The position numbers and the translations under genes were made by a program. A stretch of DNA of 19,606 bases, taken from contig DAHWKH010000043.1 of assembly GCA_027343725.1 (NCBI GenBank), positions 1 through 19,606 of the forward strand, given 5' to 3'. Origin of the DNA: Acidiferrobacteraceae bacterium. GTDB taxonomy: Bacteria > Pseudomonadota > Gammaproteobacteria > Acidiferrobacterales > Acidiferrobacteraceae. The notes below the pieces were generated by a model. It saw nothing but the letters and a program-made list of their open reading frames with translations, was not told the origin of the DNA and searched no databases. The stretch's first letter is position 1; the number at the start of each line of letters is the position of its first letter. Positions 1 through 8,621 of the stretch are shown here, piece by piece.

Positions 1-95
1 ATCTTCTGCGTGATATACCGGCAGCAGAGCGCGCTGCAGAGCCCGCATTTGCCGCGCTCGACCGTCTCCACGCTAACCGGGAAACGCGCCCTCAT
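1..95 (-). CDS. YkgJ-family cysteine-cluster protein, N-terminal fragment cut by window edge
   Basis: Only 31 codons are inside the window. The ATG at 95-93 overlaps the TGA of the upstream gene (ATGA, 4 bases), so translation is probably coupled. The fragment reads MRARFPVSVETVERGKCGLC and continues with SALCCRYITQK. The spacing of the cysteines (CxxC, three residues, then CC) followed by an RYI-type stretch matches the start of the YkgJ / UPF0153 family, whose conserved cysteines probably bind a metal such as zinc or an iron-sulfur cluster. Exact function in this family is poorly known. It is the last visible gene of the thiC transcription unit. The family call rests on one short motif, but the frame and the coupled start look convincing. 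Confidence 0.6.
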   Translation of the reverse strand, partial: MRARFPVSVETVERGKCGLCSALCCRYITQK

Positions 96-507
96 GACAT
101 CAGCCCAAAGGCGCCCAACACGAGCGCGAGCAAGGCCGCCCCCTGGGCGAGACGCAACAGCCAGCGGCGTTCGACCAAGGCCGCGACCGAGGCCAGCGCG
201 ACTCCGATCTCGGCCGCCACGAGGCCCTGCGCGAAATGATCGTGGGGGCCCATGAGGCGCTCGCTTGCGCGATCCTGGGTCAGCGCGCGCCGCTCGAGCC
301 CGCGCACGCGCGCGCTTCGGCCGGGGCGGGAGTTCTCCCGCAGCGCTGCTGCCCGAAGCATCGTCAGCACCGCCGCGTTCTTCGTGAGGACGGCATGGTT
401 TTGGGTGTCGGTGACGCCATAACTCAAGAGCGCGCTCAAGGCCGCGAGGAGCGCTGTGAGAAGCGCCACCTGCCGGCCCAGCCCGGGATCCACGGCCGCT
501 CTCTGCA

Positions 508-508
<1 letters not shown>
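92..508 (-). CDS. Small membrane protein, DUF4337-like
   Basis: A 138-residue protein starting at GTG 508-506, whose G is the last base of the thiC stop (TAGTG), so coupled translation is likely. It has one predicted membrane segment near residues 13-31 (an Ala/Leu-rich run after RQV), a polar, Arg-rich middle (about 45-90), and two close C-terminal membrane segments (about 95-111 and 116-137) separated by an ERRWLLR turn. The layout of one N-terminal helix, a charged middle and a C-terminal hairpin near the RRWLL sequence resembles DUF4337 proteins, though the usual central aromatic motif is weak and the protein is short for that family. No function is known. The location next to thiC may reflect only operon packing. 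Confidence 0.6.
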
Positions 509-2325
<1,817 letters not shown>

Positions 2326-2353
2326 CGTCGCCCGGGTCCTTTGAAAAATCAGG

Positions 2354-2419
2354 GGCGCTTGGCGCCGTTTGCCGGCAAGGGCCGACCGTTTATGGGCGAT
2401 CAACGCTAAAGGATTTATA
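2354..2419 (-). promoter_or_regulatory. Candidate thiC promoter -10 and leader hairpin
   Basis: Read on the minus strand, TATAAA (plus 2414-2419) is the best -10-like hexamer in the GC-rich gap before thiC. No good -35 box stands 16-18 bases further up. Transcription from here would give a leader of about 80 bases. That leader holds a short hairpin, GGCGC-TTG-GCGCC on the plus strand (2354-2366), about 30 bases before the ATG. This is too short for a full TPP aptamer and lacks its conserved CTGAGA and CCTGATCTGGATAAT-type blocks. Suggestive only. Confidence 0.25.
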
Positions 2420-2602
2420 GGGTGAATGCAAGGAGGGGATCTCGGCCTTGCAGGCCCGTAACGGGGGCTCGGATCGGCCCCGCGCCTTGTGGCGCGCGGC
2501 CCCGCGTATGCGCCCCGGGATCCGGCCCCGGGCCCCGGTCCGGCTTGCGTCCGGGGGGATAAAAGGCTTACCCTCCCTCACCGAATCCCAGGTGTCTTTG
2601 GC

Positions 2603-3265
2603 ATGTCATCCATACCCGCCGATGTCGAGCGCGCCCTCATGGTCGCGCACCAAATCCGCCCCTTCGAGGTCCTGGACGAACGCGTGCTCGCGCGCCTCGG
2701 GGAAGTCCCCCGCGAGATCTTCGTGCCGCCCCATCAGCGCGCGCTCGCTTACGCGGACGCGACCATACCGCTCGGGCGCGGGCAGGTGATGCTCCCGCCC
2801 GCCATCGACGCGCGGCTCGTGCAGGCGGTGAATGTCCAGCCCGGTGACCATGTGCTCGAGGTCGGGACCGGGAGCGGGTATCTGACGGCGGTGCTCGCGG
2901 GGCTTGCCGACCACGTTCACAGCGTCGAGATCATCCCGGAGTTCAAGGTGCGCGCGGCGCGCAACCTCGAGACGCTCGGCGTTCACAACGTGACGCTGGA
3001 AGTGGGCGATGCCTCACGCGGCTGGGGCCGCCACAAGCCTTACGACGTCATTCTGGTGAGCGGTGCATTGCCGCTCGGCCCGGCCCCGGCGTTTCGCGAG
3101 TCGCTCGCCGTGGGCGGGCGCATGGTCGTGATCGTGGGCGGGGGGCCGGCGGAAGTGCGCCTCATCACGCGCGTGACGCCCGATTACGACCACGAGGAGT
3201 CCTTGTTCGAGACCGACGTCCCCGCGCTCGTCAACGCGCCCAAACCCGAACGGTTTCAGTTTTGA
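2603..3265 (+). CDS. Pcm-like protein (protein-L-isoaspartate O-methyltransferase family)
   Basis: A 220-residue SAM-dependent methyltransferase of the Pcm fold. Pcm proper repairs isoaspartyl residues in aged proteins. The N-terminal region (VAHQIRPFEVLDERVLARL, then EVPREIFVP) follows the family pattern and the SAM-binding loop is clear (HVLEVGTGSGYLTAVLA, about residues 86-102), followed by HSVE and GDASRGW. However, the substrate-loop segment that in true Pcm reads like GQTISQP is GQVMLPP here, so activity on isoaspartate is doubtful. The ATG at 2603 fits the family start; an upstream in-frame extension to 2489 is Pro/Arg-rich and unconserved. It is followed after two bases by the rhodanese gene. 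I would annotate it as family-level only. Confidence 0.88.
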   Translation: MSSIPADVERALMVAHQIRPFEVLDERVLARLGEVPREIFVPPHQRALAYADATIPLGRGQVMLPPAIDARLVQAVNVQPGDHVLEVGTGSGYLTAVLAGLADHVHSVEIIPEFKVRAARNLETLGVHNVTLEVGDASRGWGRHKPYDVILVSGALPLGPAPAFRESLAVGGRMVVIVGGGPAEVRLITRVTPDYDHEESLFETDVPALVNAPKPERFQF

Positions 3266-3267
3266 CT

Positions 3268-3585
3268 ATGCGCGAGATCGCCCCGAAGGAGTTGGCTCAG
3301 CGGCTCGCGGCCGGTGAGGACCTCGCGCTGCTCGACGTGCGCGAACCCTGGGAACGGGCGTTGTGCGTGCTGCCGGGCTCCCTGCACATCCCGATGCAAG
3401 AGATCCCGAACGCGATGACCACGCTCGACCCCGAGAAGGAACTCGTCATTTATTGCCACAGCGGGGTGCGCAGCCTGCACGCGGGACGGTTCCTCGAGCA
3501 GAACGGCTTCCGCCGCGTCGTCAATCTCGCGGGCGGCATCGACCGTTGGGCGCGCGAGGTCGAGCCGTCGATGCCGCGTTACTGA
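3268..3585 (+). CDS. Single-domain rhodanese-like protein
   Basis: A 105-residue single rhodanese domain, probably a cytoplasmic sulfurtransferase or persulfide carrier. It shows the usual order: LLDVREPWE near residues 21-29, PGSLHIPM (36-43), the active-site loop C63-HSGV-R68, then the closing GGIDRW segment. Cys63 is the expected persulfide-carrying residue and Arg68 closes the six-residue loop. The ATG at 3268 is two bases after the Pcm-like stop; a TTG at 3262 overlapping that stop is an alternative start two codons longer. Three bases separate it from the isochorismatase-fold gene, so the three genes should be one transcript. The natural sulfur acceptor cannot be told from the sequence. 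Confidence 0.92.
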   Translation: MREIAPKELAQRLAAGEDLALLDVREPWERALCVLPGSLHIPMQEIPNAMTTLDPEKELVIYCHSGVRSLHAGRFLEQNGFRRVVNLAGGIDRWAREVEPSMPRY

Positions 3586-3588
3586 CGC

Positions 3589-4167
3589 ATGCTGATCGAG
3601 GCCCGCCGCAGCCGCCTTCTGCTGGTCGACTTTCAGACGCGCCTGTGGGCCGCGATGATGCCGGAGGCCGCGGGCGTGCTTGCGCGCCTGGCGCTCCTGA
3701 TAACAGCGGCCGCGCGCCTGGCGATCCCGATTGTCGTGACCCGCCAGTATCCGCAGGGCTTAGGCCCCCTGCTCCCGGAGCTCACGGTCCTCCTGCCGGC
3801 CGATGTCCGGGCACAGGACAAGATGAGCTTCTCCTGCTGCGGCAACGCGGAGATCGCCTCCCTCCTCGATGACGGGCGCGACCAGATCCTGATCGCCGGC
3901 ATCGAGACTCATGTCTGCGTCTTGCAAACCGCCTTCGACCTCGCCGCGCGCGGGCGCGCCCCCTTTGTGCTCGCCGATGCCTGCGCCAGCCGCCGATATC
4001 CCGACCACGCCCAGGCCCTGGCGCGGCTGGCGCAGGACGGCGTGCGTCAGGCGAGCACCGAGTCGCTGGTCTTCGAGTGGCTGAGGAGCGCCGAGCACGC
4101 GGCGTTCCGCGATCTCGTGCGCGCGATCAGGGATCTGCCGAAGGCGTTGCATCGAGAAGGGGCTTGA
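3589..4167 (+). CDS. Isochorismatase-family cysteine hydrolase
   Basis: A 192-residue protein of the cysteine hydrolase fold shared by isochorismatases, nicotinamidases and YcaC-like enzymes. The catalytic triad is visible: D14 in LLLVDFQ, K78 in DKMSFSCC and C110 in GIETHVCVLQTA, with the typical cis-peptide region just before the cysteine. The substrate is unknown: the family acts on varied small amides or vinyl ethers, and nothing nearby indicates siderophore or NAD metabolism. It starts three bases after the rhodanese stop. Its last 41 bases overlap the 3' end of waaA on the other strand, so the two transcripts are convergent with no room for a normal terminator between them. Confidence 0.92.
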   Translation: MLIEARRSRLLLVDFQTRLWAAMMPEAAGVLARLALLITAAARLAIPIVVTRQYPQGLGPLLPELTVLLPADVRAQDKMSFSCCGNAEIASLLDDGRDQILIAGIETHVCVLQTAFDLAARGRAPFVLADACASRRYPDHAQALARLAQDGVRQASTESLVFEWLRSAEHAAFRDLVRAIRDLPKALHREGA

Positions 4168-5401
4168 GGAGCGCGAGAGCGCGCGTCAACGCCCCCTGAT
4201 TCTCCTGCACGAGGGCGAGCCCCGCCCTTCCCGCCGCCTCGCGGTCGGCGCGTTGCGCGAGGTAAGCATCGATCGCGTCCGCCAGCTCCTCACCGCCCGC
4301 CACCTGCCGGCCCGCGCCGGCCCTGAGCGTGAGGCCTGCGATCTCCTCGAAGTTGAACATATGCGGGCCGAACACCACCGGCACCCCGAGCGCTAAGGCC
4401 TCGAGCGGGTTGTGGCCGCCGACCGGCACCAGCGAGCCGCCGATGAAGGCGCACTCGGCGCACGCGAAAAAGAGCGAAAGCTCCCCCATGGTGTCGCCGA
4501 GCACGACCTGGGTGTCGTCGTCTACGGGTGCCGCGCGGCTGCGCTCGACGAAGGCGACCCCCCGGTGCCGGAGGAGTCTTGCCGCCGTCTCGAAGCGCTC
4601 GGGGTGCCGCGGCACGAGAACGAGGAGCAGCGCCGGGTGTCGGGCGCGCAACCGCCGGTGCGCGTCCAACACCCACTCTTCCTCCCCGTCATGGGTGCTG
4701 GCCGCGACCCACACCGGCCGCATGCCCCAGGCCTGGTGCAGGGCCTGCGCGGCCTCGCGCAGGCCCGCTGTGTGTGTGAGCTCGAACTTCATGTTGCCGG
4801 TGACGTGCACGCGCCCCGCGGGGGCCCCGAGCGCGCGCAGGCGGTTGGCGTCCGCCCCCGATTGCGCCGCGATCACGGACGGCACTTGCAGCAAGGCCCG
4901 GGCCGTGCGGCGCACACGACGATAGCCGCGGTACGAGCGCTCCGAGAGGCGGACGTTCGCGAGCGCGAGCGGGATCCGTGCCCGATCGAGGGCGTCGAAG
5001 AGACAGGGCCAGAGCTCGGTCTCGAGGATGATTGCCGCGCGCGGTTGGACGGCGGCCAGAAAGCGCGCGATCGCGCGCGGCAGGTCGAAGGGCGCGAAGC
5101 GGTGCCGCACGCTGTCCCCGAACAGACGTTCGACCTCGGCGGCCCCCGTGAAGGTAGTCGTCGTGACGACGAGCGGAATCCCGGGGTAGTCCTCGAGCAG
5201 CCTGCGGATCAGGGGCGCGCCCGCGCGCGTCTCCCCAACCGAGACCGCGTGGATCCAAAGAGAGCCCGCGGGCAGGGACGGCCCGTGGCCGAGGCGCTCG
5301 CGCCAGCGCCCGGCGTAGCGCGGGTAGGCGCGGGCGCGCCACACAAGGCGCGCGAGCGCCCAGGGCAAAACCAGCCAGAGGGCCGCGCGATAGGCCTTCA
5401 C
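4127..5401 (-). CDS. waaA: 3-deoxy-D-manno-octulosonic acid (Kdo) transferase WaaA
   Basis: WaaA transfers Kdo from CMP-Kdo to the lipid A precursor at the inner face of the inner membrane, the first step of core assembly. The 424-residue length is normal. A hydrophobic N-terminal anchor (residues 6-20) is followed by SLWIHAVSVGETRA with the catalytic-base Glu57, then TTTTFTGA, ILETELWPCLF, LANVRLSERSYRGY, VTGNMKFE and, in the C-terminal domain, VLGDTMGEL, FIGGSLVPVGGHNPLEAL and FGPHMFNF. The start is GTG 5401, which overlaps the waaC stop as GTGA; reading further upstream in this frame runs antisense-like through waaC and is not real. Whether it adds one or two Kdo residues cannot be read from sequence. 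Confidence 0.96.
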   Translation of the reverse strand: MKAYRAALWLVLPWALARLVWRARAYPRYAGRWRERLGHGPSLPAGSLWIHAVSVGETRAGAPLIRRLLEDYPGIPLVVTTTTFTGAAEVERLFGDSVRHRFAPFDLPRAIARFLAAVQPRAAIILETELWPCLFDALDRARIPLALANVRLSERSYRGYRRVRRTARALLQVPSVIAAQSGADANRLRALGAPAGRVHVTGNMKFELTHTAGLREAAQALHQAWGMRPVWVAASTHDGEEEWVLDAHRRLRARHPALLLVLVPRHPERFETAARLLRHRGVAFVERSRAAPVDDDTQVVLGDTMGELSLFFACAECAFIGGSLVPVGGHNPLEALALGVPVVFGPHMFNFEEIAGLTLRAGAGRQVAGGEELADAIDAYLAQRADREAAGRAGLALVQENQGALTRALALLKPLLDATPSADP

Positions 5402-6357
5402 GACGGCAAGACCCCGAGGTCTTTGAGTGCCGCCACCACGGCCTGAACCGGCGGACAGGCCCCGAACCCCCCGAGATTGCGCGCACGATCGCCTGCGAGG
5501 ACGCCGGTTTGCGCGGGGTCGCTCGCGCGGAAGATCCCGACCGTCGGTCGGCCGAGGGCGGCGGCCAGGTGCACGAGGCCGGTGTCGACGCCGATGACGG
5601 CCTGCGCCTGTCCGAGGATCGCGGCGAGGTCGCGGATCCGCTGGCGCGGCAGGGCCTGCGCCTGAGGCCCGATGCCGCGGGCGATGGCCTCGGCATCGGC
5701 CTGCTCGCGCGCACTTCCCGAGGGCAGGAGGGTCGTAAGGCCGTGATCCGCAAGAGCGCGCGCGAGCGCGATCCAGTGGTCCGCCGGCCAGCGCTTGGAA
5801 TCGCGGCTGGTGGCGTGCAGGGCGACGCAATAAGGGCCGCGTCTCGCGAGGACATCGGGCGGGTCGATGCCGTAATCGGGGGCATCCGCCGGCACGGGAT
5901 AGGCGAGTGCCGCCGCCGCGAGCGCGCGATTGCGCGAGACGGCGTGCTGATCCCAACGCATGGGCAGGCCGCGCGTGTAGAGGAAGCCGGCAAGCCCCTC
6001 GCGTGCCGAGCGCGGGTCCGGGCCGTACACGGGGCCTCGGGCGAGGCGCGCCGCGAGCGCGCTCTTCAGAAGCCCTTGGCTGTCGAGAATGAGGTCGTAG
6101 CGCTGGGCGCGCAGGTGCTTGCGGCAGTCGCCGAGCCCCTGCCACGTGGAGGCCTTCCAAGGGGCCCGCAGCCAACGGCGCAGCTCGATGGGGATCACGG
6201 CGTGCACACCCGCGTGTAGGGCCGGGATGTCGGCGAACGCCCGTTCCACCAGCCAGTCGATGCGCGCGCGCGGGATGCGCGCGCGGATATCGCTGACCAT
6301 GGGCAGGTTGTGGACCACATCGCCGAGCGACGAGGTCTTGACGATCAGGATGCGCAT
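5398..6357 (-). CDS. waaC: Lipopolysaccharide heptosyltransferase I WaaC
   Basis: A GT9 enzyme that adds the first L-glycero-D-manno-heptose from ADP-heptose to Kdo-lipid A. The 319 residues begin MRILIVKTSSLGDVVHNLP, with the conserved Asp13 characteristic of WaaC, and continue with LILDSQGLLKSA, the RDSKRWP block and the ADP-binding GVDTGLVHLAAALGRPTVGIF. The ATG at 6357 is preferred over an upstream in-frame GTG- or ATG-type extension (to 6426) because the Rossmann strand starts immediately after it. Its stop is fused to the waaA start (GTGA), so Kdo and heptose transferases are translationally coupled, in keeping with their consecutive steps. Confidence 0.95.
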   Translation of the reverse strand: MRILIVKTSSLGDVVHNLPMVSDIRARIPRARIDWLVERAFADIPALHAGVHAVIPIELRRWLRAPWKASTWQGLGDCRKHLRAQRYDLILDSQGLLKSALAARLARGPVYGPDPRSAREGLAGFLYTRGLPMRWDQHAVSRNRALAAAALAYPVPADAPDYGIDPPDVLARRGPYCVALHATSRDSKRWPADHWIALARALADHGLTTLLPSGSAREQADAEAIARGIGPQAQALPRQRIRDLAAILGQAQAVIGVDTGLVHLAAALGRPTVGIFRASDPAQTGVLAGDRARNLGGFGACPPVQAVVAALKDLGVLPS

Positions 6358-6444
6358 GGGCGCCCCATCGGGTCTCGTCACCCCGTCGCCCCCGGGATGC
6401 TGGTCCTCACTCCTGTCCGGATTCACGCGCGCTCGGTCTTTGGG

Positions 6445-6461
6445 TCTCGCGCGAGATCATA
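6445..6461 (-). promoter_or_regulatory. Perfect palindrome abutting a possible waaC -10 box
   Basis: In the 217-base gap between the divergent waaC and GT4 genes lies TCTCGCGCGAGA (6445-6456), a perfect 12-base palindrome. Directly next to it, TATGAT reads on the minus strand (plus 6456-6461) and would suit a -10 box for waaC, about 100 bases before its ATG. The -35 region is poor. An operator overlapping the transcription start is one reading; chance in CG-rich DNA is another. Confidence 0.25.
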
Positions 6462-6574
6462 GCCTGTCTCGGCGGCGCCGACGAATGCCGGGGCGCCCCC
6501 CTGGGAAAGCGGGCGGGGTTTCTGCGATCATGGGCCCGCCCCGGTTGCGAGTCGGGGGGCAGCAGAGGGGGCAC

Positions 6575-7663
6575 GTGGAGACGAGGATTCTTTTTACCGA
6601 GAGCTCGCGCAATCTGGGCGGCCAGGAACTACAGTTGCTGCACCAGCTCGCCGCGCTGCGCGGTCTCGGGGTCGAGGCGCGCCTGATCTGCCGCCCCGGG
6701 GCCCAGATCGGCGAGCGCGCCCGCGCCCAGGGTGTTGCCGTCGACTCCGCGCCGTTCGCGCGTGCCCTGGATGCGACGAGCATCCGTATCGTGCGCCGCA
6801 TCCTGCGGGATTGGCATCCGGCCGCGATCATCGCCCACGGCTCGCCCGACCTCTACACCGCATATCTTGCCCGGAGCGGCACGCGCACGGCCCTCTTGCG
6901 CGTCAAGACCTACCACACGGGCGGCCACAGCAACTGGCTGCATACCTGGCTTGCCGACGCCGTCCTCGTCCCGAGCGACTTTCTGCGCCGGCGGATCGCC
7001 GAGAGCCGCCTCGTCCGCCGATCCGCGCTCCAGGTCCTCTACCCCGGCGTCTTCGACGATAGCCCGGATGGGCGCCCCGCGGCCGCCGACACGGGACTCA
7101 TGGGCCAACCCTGGGGGACACCCGTGATCGCGCATGTCGCCATGCTGCGCGGGGAGAAAGGTCATCTCTTTATGCTGGAGGTGGTGGCGGCGTTGCGGGA
7201 GACCTACCCGAACATCACCTACCTCATAGTCGGCGAGGGGCCGGAGCGGGCGGCGATCGCCTCACGCATCGCGGCCCTGGCGCTCGAGCGCCACGTCGTC
7301 ATGACGGGCTTTGTCGCGCGGCCCGACCCCTATGTGGCGGCAGCCCACGTCGCCGTGAACCCGGCGACCGTCGAGGCCCTCGGCATGGCGCAGATCGAGG
7401 CCCTGGGCCTCGGCGTGCCGGTGGTCGCAAGCCGCGTGGGCGGCATCCCCGAAACGTTCATCGAGGGGCGGCATGCGCGCCTGTGTGAACCGAAGTCTCT
7501 CGGGGGCTGGGCGGGGGCCCTGGATCAGGTGTTCCGGGACCCGGCGGGCGCCCGCGCCCGCGCCGCGCAGGCCCAGGCCTGGGTGCGCGGGCGCTTCTCG
7601 CGCTTGGTGAATGCGCAAACGCTCCTGACCCTCGTGCGAAGCCACACGGCCGAGCGCCTATAA
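6575..7663 (+). CDS. GT4-family glycosyltransferase
   Basis: A 362-residue GT-B glycosyltransferase of family GT4, probably adding a sugar to the outer LPS core from a nucleotide-sugar donor at the cytoplasmic membrane. The N-terminal domain opens ILFTESSRNLGGQELQLLHQL, typical of GT4 acceptor domains. The C-terminal domain has HVAMLRGEKGHLFML, YLIVGEGPER and VMTGFV, and then the EALGMAQIE motif (Ex7E) followed by ALGLGVPVVASRVGGIPE. GTG 6575 is chosen because AGAGGGGG sits just upstream; an ATG at 6530 would add 15 weakly conserved residues. It is a single plus-strand gene between minus-strand units, transcribed divergently from waaC and convergently with the neighbouring GT2. The sugar and linkage cannot be assigned. 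Confidence 0.93.
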   Translation: METRILFTESSRNLGGQELQLLHQLAALRGLGVEARLICRPGAQIGERARAQGVAVDSAPFARALDATSIRIVRRILRDWHPAAIIAHGSPDLYTAYLARSGTRTALLRVKTYHTGGHSNWLHTWLADAVLVPSDFLRRRIAESRLVRRSALQVLYPGVFDDSPDGRPAAADTGLMGQPWGTPVIAHVAMLRGEKGHLFMLEVVAALRETYPNITYLIVGEGPERAAIASRIAALALERHVVMTGFVARPDPYVAAAHVAVNPATVEALGMAQIEALGLGVPVVASRVGGIPETFIEGRHARLCEPKSLGGWAGALDQVFRDPAGARARAAQAQAWVRGRFSRLVNAQTLLTLVRSHTAERL

Positions 7664-7688
7664 CGACAGGCCCCGCGCGCACCCGGCC

Positions 7689-8603
7689 TCAGGCCTTGGG
7701 TTCTCGCGCGCGGTGCGTGGTCATGCCGCCGGCCCCGGGTGTCGCGTCCCATTGCCGCATGTCGCCGAGCGGGTAATCCTTCAGACTATAAAAGAGACGC
7801 TTGATCTTGCTCTTCACGGTCCCCACCGGGAAGCCCGTTGCGGGAAGCGCCCGCCCCTCCATACAGGGCAGCACGTAGCCCTCCCGGAACGCCGATTGCG
7901 TGATCCCCCACTTCATCAGGAAGGTCCGCCCGCCGCGGTTTTTGCGCAGCCGCCCCGTGCTGCGGCAGGCGAAATGATAAACGCGGCTTGCGTCCACCAA
8001 ATGAAAGTCGCGGCACCCGAGGACCCAGAACTTCATGATGAGGTCGTCATCGCTGCTCATGCCGGGACTGAATTCGACGCTGTAACCGCCGACCGCGTGC
8101 CACCATTTGCGCTGCACGAGGGTGGGTTGCGAGGGCCCTTGCGTACCGGGCTTGGCCGCGCGTGTGTAGCGCGCAAGGAGGCGTTGCTCGTCGAACTCTT
8201 TGGGCGTGCGCCCGCAATCCTCGACCAGCACGAGGCGGTTGCCGGTATCGGTCGGCTCGATCAGGCGCGAGAAGAAGAGCGCGAGATCAGTCGTAACGCT
8301 TTGGGTCGCCGCGTACAAGGCCGTGTCCCAGCCGGGGCAGCAGACCATGTCGTCATTCAAGTACAAGAGCCACTCGTGGCGCGCCAAGGCCGCAAGCCCG
8401 TTGGTGGCCAGGCACACGCCTATATTGCGTTCGGAGTGCGTATAAGTCAGGCCGCGCGCCCGCACCCAATCCAGCGTGCCGTCCGACCCGTCGTTGACAT
8501 GGACCAGGATCTCGTGGTCGATCGTCGAATGCCGCTCGACGCTTTCGATGCAGAGTTTCAGGTAGTCGAGGTTATTCCACGTGGGAATCAGGATGCTGAA
8601 CAT
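7689..8603 (-). CDS. GT2-family glycosyltransferase
   Basis: A 304-residue GT-A glycosyltransferase. It begins FSILIPTWNNLDYLKLCIES, followed by VNDGSDGTLDWV, the RNIGVCLATNGL segment and the metal-binding DDM motif at residues 84-86 (YLNDDMVCCPGWD). A later acidic stretch, MSSDDDLIMKFWVLG, likely carries the catalytic base, and the C-terminal KSKIKRLFYSLKDYP region is basic and amphipathic, suggesting contact with the membrane. The ATG at 8603 has GGAGAGG just upstream. It lies 18 bases after the Kelch gene and so is probably the last gene of the ligase-Kelch-GT2 unit. The donor sugar is unknown. Confidence 0.93.
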   Translation of the reverse strand: MFSILIPTWNNLDYLKLCIESVERHSTIDHEILVHVNDGSDGTLDWVRARGLTYTHSERNIGVCLATNGLAALARHEWLLYLNDDMVCCPGWDTALYAATQSVTTDLALFFSRLIEPTDTGNRLVLVEDCGRTPKEFDEQRLLARYTRAAKPGTQGPSQPTLVQRKWWHAVGGYSVEFSPGMSSDDDLIMKFWVLGCRDFHLVDASRVYHFACRSTGRLRKNRGGRTFLMKWGITQSAFREGYVLPCMEGRALPATGFPVGTVKSKIKRLFYSLKDYPLGDMRQWDATPGAGGMTTHRAREPKA

Positions 8604-8621
8604 GCCCTCTCCATCGTTGCG

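Noticed and set aside
2326..2602. TPP riboswitch upstream of thiC
   Set aside because: I looked for the CTGAGA and the CCTGATCTGGATAAT-type conserved blocks on the minus strand and did not find them.
5402..6175. N-terminal extension of the WaaA frame, giving a 682-residue fusion-like protein
   Set aside because: The extra sequence is Arg/Pro-rich, lies over waaC in another frame, and WaaA is already full length from GTG 5401.
6119..6574. Upstream extension of the GT4 frame
   Set aside because: It overlaps waaC, has no glycosyltransferase similarity, and the good ribosome binding site is just before GTG 6575.
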